From Gemmatimonadetes bacterium 2013_60CM_65_52 (lineage in GTDB: Bacteria; Gemmatimonadota; Gemmatimonadetes; Gemmatimonadales; Gemmatimonadaceae), in contig NGFI01000005.1 of assembly GCA_002215645.1 (NCBI GenBank), positions 550,678 through 614,677 on the forward strand: a DNA stretch of 64,000 nucleotides. The letters run 5' to 3'. Below, one piece after another: positions 17,992-26,446 of the stretch. Both the position numbers and the translations under genes were made by a program. The notes beneath the pieces were generated by a model, which worked only from the letters and a program-made list of their open reading frames with translations, was not told the origin of the DNA and made no database searches. Each line of letters begins with the position of its first letter. Position 1 is the first letter of the stretch.

Positions 17992-18084
17992 GCTTCGCCG
18001 CCTGACCATGACGTATTGGTCCAGGTCAACGCCGCTGGTGTCAACCTGTTGGTTGCAAGATCAGACATGGGGCGCACACCGTCA
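17992..18084 (+). pseudogene. Remnant of zinc-type alcohol dehydrogenase/quinone oxidoreductase
   Basis: Right after the SDR stop, one frame reads PDHDVLVQVNAAGVNLLVARSDMG, shortened here to HDVLVQVNAAGVNLL, which matches the N-terminal strand of medium-chain (quinone-oxidoreductase-type) dehydrogenases. In those proteins it is followed by the catalytic core, which is absent; the frame ends at a stop near 18117. The gene has no ATG of its own in this frame. It is a decayed copy of a partner gene for the TetR-SDR pair. Confidence 0.6.
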
Positions 18085-18227
18085 TCTAAGGATGCTCGAA
18101 GCATCCGGTCTTCCACGTGATGACTATCGCTACCTGCCGAGAGTTTCCCCATATTGAGCCTGTCGCACGCTGGTGTATGTGGGCGTTAGGGAACTCCGGT
18201 CAGATCGCGGGTAGCGAGGCGTCAATC

Positions 18228-18650
18228 ATGCAGCCATTCGTGCGCCAAGTCGTGATTGTCACTCTCGCGGCGTCGACAGTTGGCGCTCAGTCACGTCGCA
18301 GTAGTGGCCCGTTGCTCTCCGCGGCGCGTGCTGCCGCAGTCCAATCGGACTCGCGCGCTGTGTCTACGGTGCCGCCACGACTCCCCCATTGGATCCGCAG
18401 CGACAGCGCGAGCGAGCATCGCCATTGGGACCCTGTTGTGGCCAGCGTACTCGGTGCCGTTGCGGGAGGTGTCGTCGGTGCTGTGTATGCAAACAGTGAA
18501 AGCGGCCCGTGCGTGGTCACGCCGGGTGGCGGGCCATGTCGCGTGCTCAGCAGTGACAATGGTCGGACATACACCATTCGTGGTGCGCTGGTAGGGGCGG
18601 TGAGTGGATACGTCGCGGCGTGGGTCGCGAATCGCACGTCCAGTCCGTGA
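18228..18650 (+). CDS. Secreted glycine-zipper protein of unknown function
   Basis: A 140-residue protein. The ATG at 18228 gives a signal-like N-terminus (VRQVVIVTLAASTVGAQS). An ATG at 18117 is in frame but would put 37 residues ahead of this signal. The C-terminal half has two glycine-rich hydrophobic helices, VVASVLGAVAGGVVGAVYA and IRGALVGAVSGYVAAWVA, which look like glycine-zipper helices, joined by a loop with two cysteines (GPCVVTPGGGPC) that could form a disulfide. It may be an envelope-associated or oligomeric membrane protein. It has no partner gene I recognise. Confidence 0.65.
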   Translation: MQPFVRQVVIVTLAASTVGAQSRRSSGPLLSAARAAAVQSDSRAVSTVPPRLPHWIRSDSASEHRHWDPVVASVLGAVAGGVVGAVYANSESGPCVVTPGGGPCRVLSSDNGRTYTIRGALVGAVSGYVAAWVANRTSSP

Positions 18651-18740
18651 CGTTCGCCGTCGATCGGCCTCGAACGAGCACATTGACGATTTCTGTCAAG
18701 CGACGAGCAAGATTCAGCATCAATTATAGGATCGCGGCAC

Positions 18741-19181
18741 GACGAATTCGGGCTTGAGGCGGCCCTGCGCTGGTACGTGGAGCGCGAGGCGAAACGCGCC
18801 GGGCTTGCCGCCCGCCTCGCGCTCGCGCCCCTCGAGAAGCGGCTCCCGATCACCGTGGAAACCACGGCCTTCCGCGTCACGCAGGAAGCGCTCACCAACG
18901 TTATTCGCCATGCACGGGCGCAGGTCGTCGACATCGAGCTCGGAACGAATGGTACATTGCAGCTCGTCGTGCGCGACGACGGGCAGGGCTTCGACGTCGG
19001 CGCCGCGCGCCGCCGCGCGGCGCTCGGAGCAAGTCTGGGCCTGATCAGCATGCAGGAGCGCGTCGCACTCGCCGGGGGAGACATGAAGATCGACTCGGCG
19101 CCCGGCCGCGGCACGTCGATTCGTGTGCGCCTCCCGCTCACGACCGGCACCGACGCGTCCTCGTCCGGAGACGGTTTCTGA
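18741..19181 (+). pseudogene. Truncated sensor histidine kinase, ATPase domain only
   Basis: The frame from GTG 18777 encodes 134 residues, and similarity starts slightly upstream (EFGLEAALRWYVEREAKRAG). It holds the HATPase domain of a NarL/DegS-type kinase: VTQEALTNVIRHARA (N box), VVRDDGQGFD (G1) and LGLISMQERVALAGG (G2). The sensor and dimerisation/phospho-accepting parts are missing, with a stop at 18684-18686, and no response regulator follows. It is therefore likely a dead fragment. If expressed from GTG 18777 it could only be an isolated ATP-binding domain. Confidence 0.7.
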
Positions 19182-19224
19182 GCAGTGCTGCCAGCCGACA
19201 CACTCGACATCAAGGCAAGACCCG

Positions 19225-19791
19225 ATGGCAAACGCCGATTCTCATGTCACGATCCACATGGCGGCGAGCCTTGACGGCTTCATCGCTCGAAAGGACGGCA
19301 GCGTCGACTGGCTCGAGACCTCCGACGAATTCGCGGAGGGTGCCACCATGGACCCAGGATTCGTCGAGGCATTCCTCAGGACGATCGACTGCTACGTGAT
19401 GGGTTCCCGAACATACGAGACCGCGTTGGGTTTTGAAGCCAAAGGGTTCGGGTGGCCGTACGGCGACAAACCCACCTTTGTTCTCACACATCGTGAGCTG
19501 CCCCGCACTCGGGATACCGTGGAGTTCCACTCAGGCGATCTCGCGCAGTTCGTGAATGGGCGTCTTCGGCAGACCTTCCGCACCATCTGGTTCGTTGGCG
19601 GAAGCGTACTCTCCGCAGAATGCCTTCGTCTCGGGCTCGCCGATGAAGTTCGGTATTCGATCCTGCCCATCCTGATTGGTGAGGGCATCCCGTTCTTCGA
19701 GAAGCTCGGCAGAGACATCGCGCTCCATCTGGCGGAGGTGAAAGCCTACCGGAGCGGCATGGTGGAGCTCCGTTACGAGGTGCGAAGATAG
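19225..19791 (+). CDS. Dihydrofolate reductase-fold protein (RibD C-terminal type)
   Basis: A 188-residue protein of the RibD-C/dihydrofolate-reductase-like family. Typical features are HMAASLDGFIARKDGSVDWL at the start, MGSRTYETALGF in the middle, IWFVGGSVLSAEC and YSILPILIGEGIPFFEKLG near the end. These proteins probably bind NADPH and reduce a small heterocycle; the substrate is unknown. The ATG at 19225 starts directly at the domain. Two relatives occur in this window (26447-26988, frameshifted, and 30278-30862, minus strand). Confidence 0.82.
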   Translation: MANADSHVTIHMAASLDGFIARKDGSVDWLETSDEFAEGATMDPGFVEAFLRTIDCYVMGSRTYETALGFEAKGFGWPYGDKPTFVLTHRELPRTRDTVEFHSGDLAQFVNGRLRQTFRTIWFVGGSVLSAECLRLGLADEVRYSILPILIGEGIPFFEKLGRDIALHLAEVKAYRSGMVELRYEVRR

Positions 19792-19908
19792 TGGCCCGTT
19801 AGGGAGTCAAGACCGGTGGGCGCGTCATCCGCACGCTGCTGTTACGCGGCCCTACGCTTCATCGGCAAACTTGCGTAACGCGCTCCGTCAGGCTATGTCA
19901 AGCTCCCC

Positions 19909-22491
19909 ATGTTACAGCCGCTGACGCTTTCGCCAACAGCCTCCGCGGGCCTCGCGGGCCAAGAGACGCGCATCGGCCCGTATCGCATCATCCGCCCGCT
20001 TGGCCAGGGCGGAATGGGCGTCGTATATCTGGCCGAGCAGACCGAGCCGGTGCGCCGCGAGGTGGCTATCAAGCTGCTGACCACCGGTGTCGATTCCGAC
20101 GTCATCGTCGCCCGATTCGAGACCGAACGGCAGGCGCTCGCCGTGATGGAGCACCCGAACATCACCAAGGTATTCGACGCCGGCGTGAGCGAGGCGGGCG
20201 TGCCCTACTTCGTGATGGAGCGCGTGTCGGGCGTGCCGCTCACCGAGTACGCCGATGCGCACCATCTGGGAAACGCGGAGCGTATCCGGTTGTTCACGCA
20301 GATCTGTCGCGCCGTGCAGCACGCGCATCAGAAAGGCATCATCCATCGCGATCTCAAGCCGTCGAACGTCCTGGTGACGGAAGAAGACGGCGCACCCGTG
20401 TGCAAGGTGATCGACTTCGGCATCGCGAAGGCGACGGCTGGAGCGGATACGGCGCGCCTTACGCAGACGGGAATCGCCATCGGTACTCCCGCCTACATGA
20501 GTCCCGAACAGATCACGGGATCCGGCCTCGACATCGACACACGCACCGACATCTACTCGATGGGCGTGATGTTGTACGAGTTGATGGCCGGCGTTCTGCC
20601 GTTCGATCCAGGCACATACCGCGGCCTTGCGCTTCTCGCCCAGCATACGGCGGTCGAGGCGCCGCCGGCGAGTGCGCGTGTCGCGGCGTTGCCCGCCGAG
20701 CAGCGGGCGACGCTGGCAGCCGCGCGCGGCACCGATGCCTCCGGTCTCGCGCGCGCCCTCCAGGGCGATCTCGACTGGATCACCCTGAAGACGCTCGAGA
20801 AGGAACGCGACCGGCGCTACGATAGCGCGATCGCGCTCGCAGAAGATCTCGAGCGCCACCTCGCCAACGAACCGGTGCAGGCGAGCCCGCCCAGCCGGTC
20901 GTACCGCGCGCGCAAATTCGTTCGTCGTCATCGAACGGGCGTCGCCTTCGTCGCGATCGTCGCTGCACTGCTTATCGGCTTCTCGGGCGCCGTGACGGTC
21001 CAGGCCCGACGGCTCGCGCGTGCGCGCACGGTTGCCGAGCAGCGTCAGGGCCAGGCCGAGGACCTGATCGGTTTCATGGTTGGAGACCTCCAATCGCGGC
21101 TCGTCACGCTCGGCCGACTCGATCTGCTCGACGCGGTGGCGGTGAAATCGCAGGCCTACTTCGCCGCAGTGCCGGAGGCCGAGCTCACGAGCGGCGAGCT
21201 GTTCAGGCGCTCGCAGGCGTTGCGGCAGCTCGGCGAAGTGCGCGTCAATCAGGGCAAGCTGGATTCCGCGATGCGTTCGTTTCGGCAGTCACTGGCGCTC
21301 GCCGCCCAGCTTGCTCCGCGCGACACCCTGAACGGCGACTGGCAGCTCGGCCTCGGAGCGAGTCATTTCTGGGTCGGCAGCGTCCACTACCAGCGCAACG
21401 ACCTCGACTCGGCACTGGCGCACTTCGTTCCGTATCTGCGTCTGACCGAGGCGCTCGTGCGCCGCTCGCCCGAGAACCGGACCTATCGCCTCGAGCTCGG
21501 GCTGGCGAACAGCAACATCGGATCGACGCGCGAAGCGAAGGGGGATCTGTCGGGCGCGTTGGAGGCGTTTCGCGCGAAGGTCGCCATCATCGAGGATCTC
21601 GTTCGTCGCGATTCGTCCAATCTCGCGTGGCTGGCCAATCTGGCAAACGGCTACAATACCGTCGCCGTGATACAACGGAAGCTTGGCGATCTACACGGCG
21701 CGGAGGTCAGTCACCGCCACGAGCTCGCCCTCAAGCAAGCGCTCGTTCGCCGCGACACCGCCAACAAACAGTATCCGCAGGCCGTGGCGTTCGCCGACGC
21801 GTTCCTCGGCGAGCTGCTCGTCAATGAAGGCAACGTGATTGGAGCGGACGAGCCATTGCACGCATCGCGTGACATCCTGGCGATGCTGGCCGCTCGCGAC
21901 ACGGCCAATCCCGATCGACGCCGGTTGTTGGCGAACGCCGATCGGCTGCTCGGGTTCTGGGCATTCGAGAGTGCTGACGCGCCACAGGCGAACCGTGCAC
22001 TCGAGTCCGGGCGCGCGCTGATCGCCCCTCTTGCCGCGCGGAAACCGGTCAATCGCGGCTGGCAGTACATGTTGGCTCGCGTGCAAACGTTGCAGGGCTC
22101 GGTACAGCTCGAGATGGGCCGCGCGGCGGATGCCGAAACGTCGGAGCGGTCAGCGCTGGCCGTCGTCGAGGCGGCGCTCAAGGCCAAGCCATCCGACCAG
22201 AACGCCCGCGTGGCCACGACTGAAGCAGCGCTCGTGTTGGGCGAGGTGCTCGCGCGCAGCGGCCGTCTCGTGGAGGCACGAGCGTCGTGGCAGCAAGCGT
22301 TCACCACGATCGACTCCGCTGCGAGCGCGTCGCGGCTCACCGACCATCTTGCGCTGCTCGCCACGGCGCTGATTCGGTTGGATCGCATCGATGACGCGCG
22401 GCCAGTCGCGGCCGAAGTGCTTCGGCGCGGGTACCGCCGGCCGCATTGGCTCGCGCTCGTTCGCCAGCGATTGGCGCTGCCGTCATCGTGA
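19909..22491 (+). CDS. Ser/Thr protein kinase with TPR-type C-terminus
   Basis: An 860-residue protein. The kinase domain (about residues 25-330) carries the glycine loop LGQGGMGVVYLAE, the lysine K55 in VAIKLL, the catalytic loop HRDLKPSNVLV (H146) and DFGIAK (D169), so it looks active. A single transmembrane helix (VAFVAIVAALLIGFSGAVTV, near residue 350) follows. About 480 residues of repeated helices come after it, of the tetratricopeptide kind (RSQALRQLGEVRVNQGKLDSAMRSF, SNIGSTREAKGDLSGALEAF). These should lie outside the cytoplasm and sense a partner. This architecture is common in soil bacteria. The small gene that follows is probably in the same transcript. Confidence 0.9.
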   Translation: MLQPLTLSPTASAGLAGQETRIGPYRIIRPLGQGGMGVVYLAEQTEPVRREVAIKLLTTGVDSDVIVARFETERQALAVMEHPNITKVFDAGVSEAGVPYFVMERVSGVPLTEYADAHHLGNAERIRLFTQICRAVQHAHQKGIIHRDLKPSNVLVTEEDGAPVCKVIDFGIAKATAGADTARLTQTGIAIGTPAYMSPEQITGSGLDIDTRTDIYSMGVMLYELMAGVLPFDPGTYRGLALLAQHTAVEAPPASARVAALPAEQRATLAAARGTDASGLARALQGDLDWITLKTLEKERDRRYDSAIALAEDLERHLANEPVQASPPSRSYRARKFVRRHRTGVAFVAIVAALLIGFSGAVTVQARRLARARTVAEQRQGQAEDLIGFMVGDLQSRLVTLGRLDLLDAVAVKSQAYFAAVPEAELTSGELFRRSQALRQLGEVRVNQGKLDSAMRSFRQSLALAAQLAPRDTLNGDWQLGLGASHFWVGSVHYQRNDLDSALAHFVPYLRLTEALVRRSPENRTYRLELGLANSNIGSTREAKGDLSGALEAFRAKVAIIEDLVRRDSSNLAWLANLANGYNTVAVIQRKLGDLHGAEVSHRHELALKQALVRRDTANKQYPQAVAFADAFLGELLVNEGNVIGADEPLHASRDILAMLAARDTANPDRRRLLANADRLLGFWAFESADAPQANRALESGRALIAPLAARKPVNRGWQYMLARVQTLQGSVQLEMGRAADAETSERSALAVVEAALKAKPSDQNARVATTEAALVLGEVLARSGRLVEARASWQQAFTTIDSAASASRLTDHLALLATALIRLDRIDDARPVAAEVLRRGYRRPHWLALVRQRLALPSS

Positions 22492-22564
22492 AATTGCAGG
22501 CCCGGGCGAGGGACGCCTGCCAGCAGTCACACCTCCGCCACCCTTCACGCTTTCCGGAGATCAC

Positions 22565-22975
22565 ATGCCAAACATCAAGGTAGGGTTCACGCCGACGGCC
22601 ACCCCCCAATTCACGTTCGATCCCGAACACCAGCACATGCAAGGCGTGGGGACGATTGTCTTCACTCAGGACGGGACGAGTCCGCAGTGGGTCTTCAAGT
22701 CGTGCAACATCGACAACAACTCCGGTGGTCAGCTCGTGGTTCAGCCGCTTCCGCCGAACGGCAAGACACTCAACGTGCAGGACAAGTTCTTGAACGTCAC
22801 TGCCAAGCAGACGTTCAAGTACACGATCACGGTCACGCAGGGCGGCACGGATTACACGAGTCCCGATCCGGACATCATCAACGATCCGCCATCTGGCGGC
22901 TCGGGCGGGTCGCATGGAGGATCGGGAAGCGGGTCGCAGGGAGGATCGCCCGCGCCGGCGCCGCAGAAGAACTAG
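22565..22975 (+). CDS. Small unknown protein with Gly/Ser-rich tail, linked to the kinase
   Basis: A 136-residue protein not matched to a family. The first 110 residues look like a beta-sandwich domain (IKVGFTPTATPQFTFDPEH, KQTFKYTITVTQGGTDY) and the end is a disordered Gly/Ser/Pro tail (SGGSHGGSGSGSQGGS). There is no signal peptide, so it should be cytoplasmic. It starts 73 bp after the kinase stop behind CCGGAGATCAC, a plausible ribosome-binding site, and a strong hairpin follows it, so kinase and tail protein probably share a transcript. It could be a kinase substrate or partner; this is inferred from position only. Confidence 0.6.
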   Translation: MPNIKVGFTPTATPQFTFDPEHQHMQGVGTIVFTQDGTSPQWVFKSCNIDNNSGGQLVVQPLPPNGKTLNVQDKFLNVTAKQTFKYTITVTQGGTDYTSPDPDIINDPPSGGSGGSHGGSGSGSQGGSPAPAPQKN

Positions 22976-23012
22976 AGCGCGACCGTTCTTCCAGAGGGTG
23001 CATGCGTGACTC

Positions 23013-23050
23013 GGGAAGCCAATCGAGCGATTATCGCTCGGTTGGCTCCC
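23013..23050. terminator. Bidirectional hairpin terminator
   Basis: GGGAAGCCAATCGAGCGAT (23013-23031) pairs with ATCGCTCGGTTGGCTCCC (23033-23050) with about two mismatches. It sits between the converging ends of the small unknown gene (22975) and the reductase-like gene (23062). No long T-run is present. Confidence 0.75.
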
Positions 23051-23061
23051 TTGGGCGGGCC

Positions 23062-24738
23062 CTACTCCGTAAGCACCTTGTGAATTGACGCGATCGCAAT
23101 CGATCCCTCGCCGACCGCAGAGGCGACGCGTTTCACGTTGCCGGCACGCACGTCGCCGACCGCGAAGATGCCCGGACGACTGGTCTCGAGGAGATAGGGC
23201 GCGCGCGTCAGCGGCCACCGCGCCGCTGCGAGATCCTCGGGAGAGAGGTCGGGACCCGTCTTGATGAAGCCGTGCGCGTCGAGGGCGATGCAGCCGTTCA
23301 GCCACCCGGTACTTGGGACGGCGCCTGTCATCATGAAGACATGCCTGACGTCGTGCAGCCGTGTGGTACCGTCCTCCGTGTTGCGGCATTGCACCCGCTC
23401 GAGATGGCGCTCACCCTCGAGCGACACCACCTCGGTGTGCGTTCGCACCTCGATCGCGGGATGTCCTTCGATGCGGCGGACGAGGTACCGCGACATGCTC
23501 TCCGCGAGCCCGCCGGAACGCACGAGCATGTGAACGCGCGCTGCCGACTGCGCAAGGAACACCGCCGCCTGGCCGGCGGCGTTCCCGCCGCCAACGACGA
23601 TGATGTCCTCGCCACGACAGAGCTGTGCCTCCATGAACGTGGCGCCGTAATAGATGCCGGCGCCCTCGAACGTCGAGAGATTGGGCAGCGGCAGCCGGCG
23701 ATATGACGCGCCGGTGGCTACGACGATCGCGCGCGCCGTCGTGCGTTGTCGCCCATCGATCTCCACGGTGCTGCGCATCGGGCCGCAACTGAGGCCGGAC
23801 GCCGCCTTTCCAATCATGATCTCCGCGCCGAACTTCTCTGCCTGGCCAAACGCGCGCGCCGCGAGATCCTGCCCGGAGATGCCGGTCGGGAAGCCCATGT
23901 AGTTCTCGATGCGCGAGCTCGCACCAGCTTGACCGCCGGGCGCCTCGCCCTCGATCACGAGCACGTCGAGTCCCTCCGACGCGGCGTAGACCGCGGCGGA
24001 GAGTCCCGATGGCCCGGCGCCGATGACGATGACGTCGCGCGCTTTCGTCTGGTCGATGGACTCGTTGAAGCCGAGGCAATCGGCGATCTGACTGTTCGTC
24101 GGGTTGCGGAGCACGACCGTTCCGCGGCAGATGAGCACCGGGACGTCGTCCGTCGAGACGTGGAACCGGTCCAGCAGCGCCTGTACGTCGGCGTCGGTCT
24201 CGAGATCGATGTTCGCGTACGGATGTCCATTGCGCGTCAGGAACTCCTTGATGCGCAGTGTGCCCGCACAGTGAACCGAGCCGATGAGCACGACGTCGCC
24301 ATAGCCTCGGGCGATCAGCTCGAGACGGCGCAGCAGGAAGGCGCGCATCAGAATCTCGCTGAGCTCGCTGTCCGTCTGAATGAGCGACAACAACGTCGCC
24401 CGATCGAGCTCGATGACCTCGCCAGGCTCGGCGGCGCGGATCTGCACCACGACGGGACGCCCTGTGAGCATCGCTCCCTCACCGGAGAACATGCCTGGAC
24501 CGAAGGTCACGACGAGCTGTTCCATGCCGTCCAGCATCCGCAGAATCTCGATGGATCCCGTGATGACGACGAACATGCGCACCGACGGCTGGCCGGGCTC
24601 GATGAGTATCTCGCCGCGGACGATGGGACGCACTCGTCCCCGCGCAGCAATCCGCGCCATTTGCGCCGCGGTCAGCGTCGGATACACGTGCTCGACGCGG
24701 GACGAGACCAATGGGGTGGGAGGAGCTTGAGTCGTCAC
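23062..24738 (-). CDS. Cyclic-nucleotide-binding/thioredoxin-reductase-like fusion
   Basis: A 558-residue three-part protein. Residues about 20-140 form a cyclic-nucleotide-binding domain (RGEILIEPGQPSVRMFVVITG, GEGAMLTGRPVVVQIRA). Residues about 148-225 look like a glutaredoxin/thioredoxin-fold module with one cysteine (SVHCAGTLRIKEFLTRNGHPY). Residues 235-558 form the FAD/NAD(P)H reductase (VIVIGAGPSGLSAAVYAASE, DIIVVGGGNAAGQAAVFL, PGIFAVGDVRAGNVKRVASAVGEG). The reductase lacks the CATC dithiol of TrxB: the equivalent place reads YYGATFMEAQLC. It therefore cannot reduce thioredoxin in the usual way. Fusions of this kind occur elsewhere, but their substrate is not known to me. The gene stands alone and converges on the kinase pair. 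Confidence 0.88.
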   Translation of the reverse strand: MTTQAPPTPLVSSRVEHVYPTLTAAQMARIAARGRVRPIVRGEILIEPGQPSVRMFVVITGSIEILRMLDGMEQLVVTFGPGMFSGEGAMLTGRPVVVQIRAAEPGEVIELDRATLLSLIQTDSELSEILMRAFLLRRLELIARGYGDVVLIGSVHCAGTLRIKEFLTRNGHPYANIDLETDADVQALLDRFHVSTDDVPVLICRGTVVLRNPTNSQIADCLGFNESIDQTKARDVIVIGAGPSGLSAAVYAASEGLDVLVIEGEAPGGQAGASSRIENYMGFPTGISGQDLAARAFGQAEKFGAEIMIGKAASGLSCGPMRSTVEIDGRQRTTARAIVVATGASYRRLPLPNLSTFEGAGIYYGATFMEAQLCRGEDIIVVGGGNAAGQAAVFLAQSAARVHMLVRSGGLAESMSRYLVRRIEGHPAIEVRTHTEVVSLEGERHLERVQCRNTEDGTTRLHDVRHVFMMTGAVPSTGWLNGCIALDAHGFIKTGPDLSPEDLAAARWPLTRAPYLLETSRPGIFAVGDVRAGNVKRVASAVGEGSIAIASIHKVLTE

Positions 24739-24915
24739 GCGGGCCTCCAGCGATTCTATAGTAGGCTTGAAGAGGAACGTTACGTCGGGCGCGCCCTATC
24801 ACATAGTACCCGCCCGAATGCAGGGACGCACTCTAGCTTTTGTGGTACCTTCGGCTTCAATACAGGGACCCCGTCGCGTGCAGCAGCGAACGACGACATC
24901 CACAAGGAGCGGAAC

Positions 24916-25245
24916 ATGACGACCGGCCCGCTGGACCCCGCAACGCGTCGCGTGACTGACGAGATCATCGGCCGCCTGCACGCACTCGGCGTGGAGGCAT
25001 CGCAGCGCGATACGCCGGAACAATTGGCGCGGCTGCTCGATGCCGTCGAGCAGTTCGAGCGCACGGTGGAGAGGAGAGGGGGCGACCTCATGGTTGACGA
25101 GCCAATCGGTACGAAGCGGCCGACGAGTCCGGACGATCAGCACTTTGTGCTTCCCGCTCGTGCGGACGGCGAAGCGGCCGACGCATACATCCTGCGCGTC
25201 ACCGAGGCGAGGGACAGGGTGGCGCGTCACCGGAGAATCAAGTAG
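24916..25245 (+). CDS. Small hypothetical protein
   Basis: A 109-residue, highly charged and mostly helical protein without motifs I recognise. A strong AAGGAG (24904-24909) eight bases before the ATG at 24916 sets the start. The N-terminal part (LDPATRRVTDEIIGRLHALGVE) and middle (ARLLDAVEQFERTVERRGGD) look like amphipathic helices. It lies divergent from the reductase fusion across a 177-bp gap and 79 bp upstream of a cupin gene. No function is proposed. Confidence 0.65.
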   Translation: MTTGPLDPATRRVTDEIIGRLHALGVEASQRDTPEQLARLLDAVEQFERTVERRGGDLMVDEPIGTKRPTSPDDQHFVLPARADGEAADAYILRVTEARDRVARHRRIK

Positions 25246-25324
25246 CGTCCACGCCTTCCGCGATTGACAGTCTCTCCGCGCGCCCGCCGCTGATTCGCAC
25301 TACCGTTGATCGAGGAACCTACCA

Positions 25325-25723
25325 ATGGCTGAAGGCGTCACCGTCATCGTTCCGTCCGCCACCGCCCCCAAGTTGGCTGACGGTGTCATCGCCTATGAGA
25401 GCCTCAGGGCAGAAGGCGACGCACCCGGCGTCGCGGCCTACGTTCACTACAACGGTCCGACGGATCAGCTGAGGACGATGTGTACCGGCATGGTCGTGCT
25501 CGAACCGGGCGCGTCACCGCACCCGCCGCACCAGCATCCGGAAGAAGAGTTCATGATCGTGGCCAGCGGTACGGGCGTCATCGAAGTCGGTGGAAAGCCC
25601 ACCGCTGTTGGCCCAGGTGCCATCATGTACAGCGGGGCAAATGTTCTTCACGGCATCACCAACACCGGGGCCACGCCCATGACTTTTTACTGGTCCAAGT
25701 GGATCGCGAAGGGCGTCGAATAG
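25325..25723 (+). CDS. Cupin-domain protein
   Basis: A 132-residue single-domain cupin. The first conserved box is PHPPHQHPEEEFMIVASGTG (metal-binding HxH and Glu) and the second is YSGANVLHGITNTG with a histidine at the expected place. The small beta-barrel probably binds a metal and acts as an isomerase, dioxygenase or sugar-binding protein; none can be chosen from sequence. No signal peptide is evident. It is followed 14 bp later by a VOC-family gene, so the two may be co-expressed. Confidence 0.85.
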   Translation: MAEGVTVIVPSATAPKLADGVIAYESLRAEGDAPGVAAYVHYNGPTDQLRTMCTGMVVLEPGASPHPPHQHPEEEFMIVASGTGVIEVGGKPTAVGPGAIMYSGANVLHGITNTGATPMTFYWSKWIAKGVE

Positions 25724-25737
25724 ATCGGGAGGAGAGC

Positions 25738-26115
25738 ATGTTCGCTCACGTGACACTTCCGACCCAACACGTAGAAGAAACGACGCGTTTTCTCGAGAGG
25801 ACGCTTGGCCATCCACGTAAGCCCGTACCGGCCAACTCGCCGGTCGACGTGCGCTGGATCGACATCGGCCACGGCCAGGAGCTTCATGTCCTCTTCGTCG
25901 AGGGCTTCGTGGTCTCGCCGTTCGAAGCGGAGTTCGGCCGCCATGTCGCCCTGTTCCATCCGCTCGACGACTTTCCTGCGGTGCGCCGCCGCGTCACCGA
26001 AGCTGGTGGCGAGCTGGTGGAACCGTTGCGTGCGACGCCGTTCGAGCGGTTGTTTTTCCGCGAACCGGTGAATGGATACCTGTTCGAGCTGATCGACAAC
26101 GATCGGCACCGTTAG
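25738..26115 (+). CDS. VOC-family (glyoxalase/dioxygenase fold) protein
   Basis: A 125-residue single-module VOC protein. It has FAHVTLPTQHVEETTRFLERTLG at the start, a metal-ligand-like H in ELHVLFVEGFVV and GRHVALFHPLDDF, and a C-terminal Glu in GYLFELIDN. GGGAGGAGAG just upstream of the ATG at 25738 is a strong ribosome-binding site. Proteins of this size act as glyoxalase-like enzymes or antibiotic-binding proteins; the substrate is unknown. It sits behind a cupin and ahead of an Ada-type zinc-motif protein. Confidence 0.8.
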   Translation: MFAHVTLPTQHVEETTRFLERTLGHPRKPVPANSPVDVRWIDIGHGQELHVLFVEGFVVSPFEAEFGRHVALFHPLDDFPAVRRRVTEAGGELVEPLRATPFERLFFREPVNGYLFELIDNDRHR

Positions 26116-26134
26116 CTGCGACGGAGATCCTCAA

Positions 26135-26413
26135 GTGACCGACCGCTCTACGAAGACCTATCGCTTGCTCGAGCGCGATGGAGCGGTGCGTCACAGCACG
26201 GCGCCTGGTACCTTTGGTGGCAACCGCCGTCTGAAGATCTACGGACGCCTCGAGTGCACGAGCGCTCTGCGGGCGTTGCCGCGAGGCTACGCCAAGCACC
26301 GCGTGTTCTTCGCGGATCGGGAATCTGCGATCAAGGCGGGCTACCGACCATGCGGAGTGTGCCTCCGTGCTGAATACGATACTTGGAAGAAGGCGCAAGC
26401 TGGCGTGTCGTAG
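26135..26413 (+). CDS. Small protein resembling the Ada metal-binding domain
   Basis: A 92-residue protein that looks like an isolated Ada-type zinc domain. It contains GRLECTSALRALPRG and the end motif ADRESAIKAGYRPCGVC, both characteristic of the Ada N-terminal module. Only three of the usual four cysteines are present, so another residue may complete the metal site. The start is a GTG at 26135 (MTDRSTKTYRLLERDG). Known Ada domains sense methyl phosphotriesters in DNA; a stand-alone version would need a partner. It lies 19 bp after the VOC gene. Confidence 0.7.
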   Translation: MTDRSTKTYRLLERDGAVRHSTAPGTFGGNRRLKIYGRLECTSALRALPRGYAKHRVFFADRESAIKAGYRPCGVCLRAEYDTWKKAQAGVS

Positions 26414-26446
26414 GAATGAGGCGCGTATCGCAGAGGCATTGGTGTC

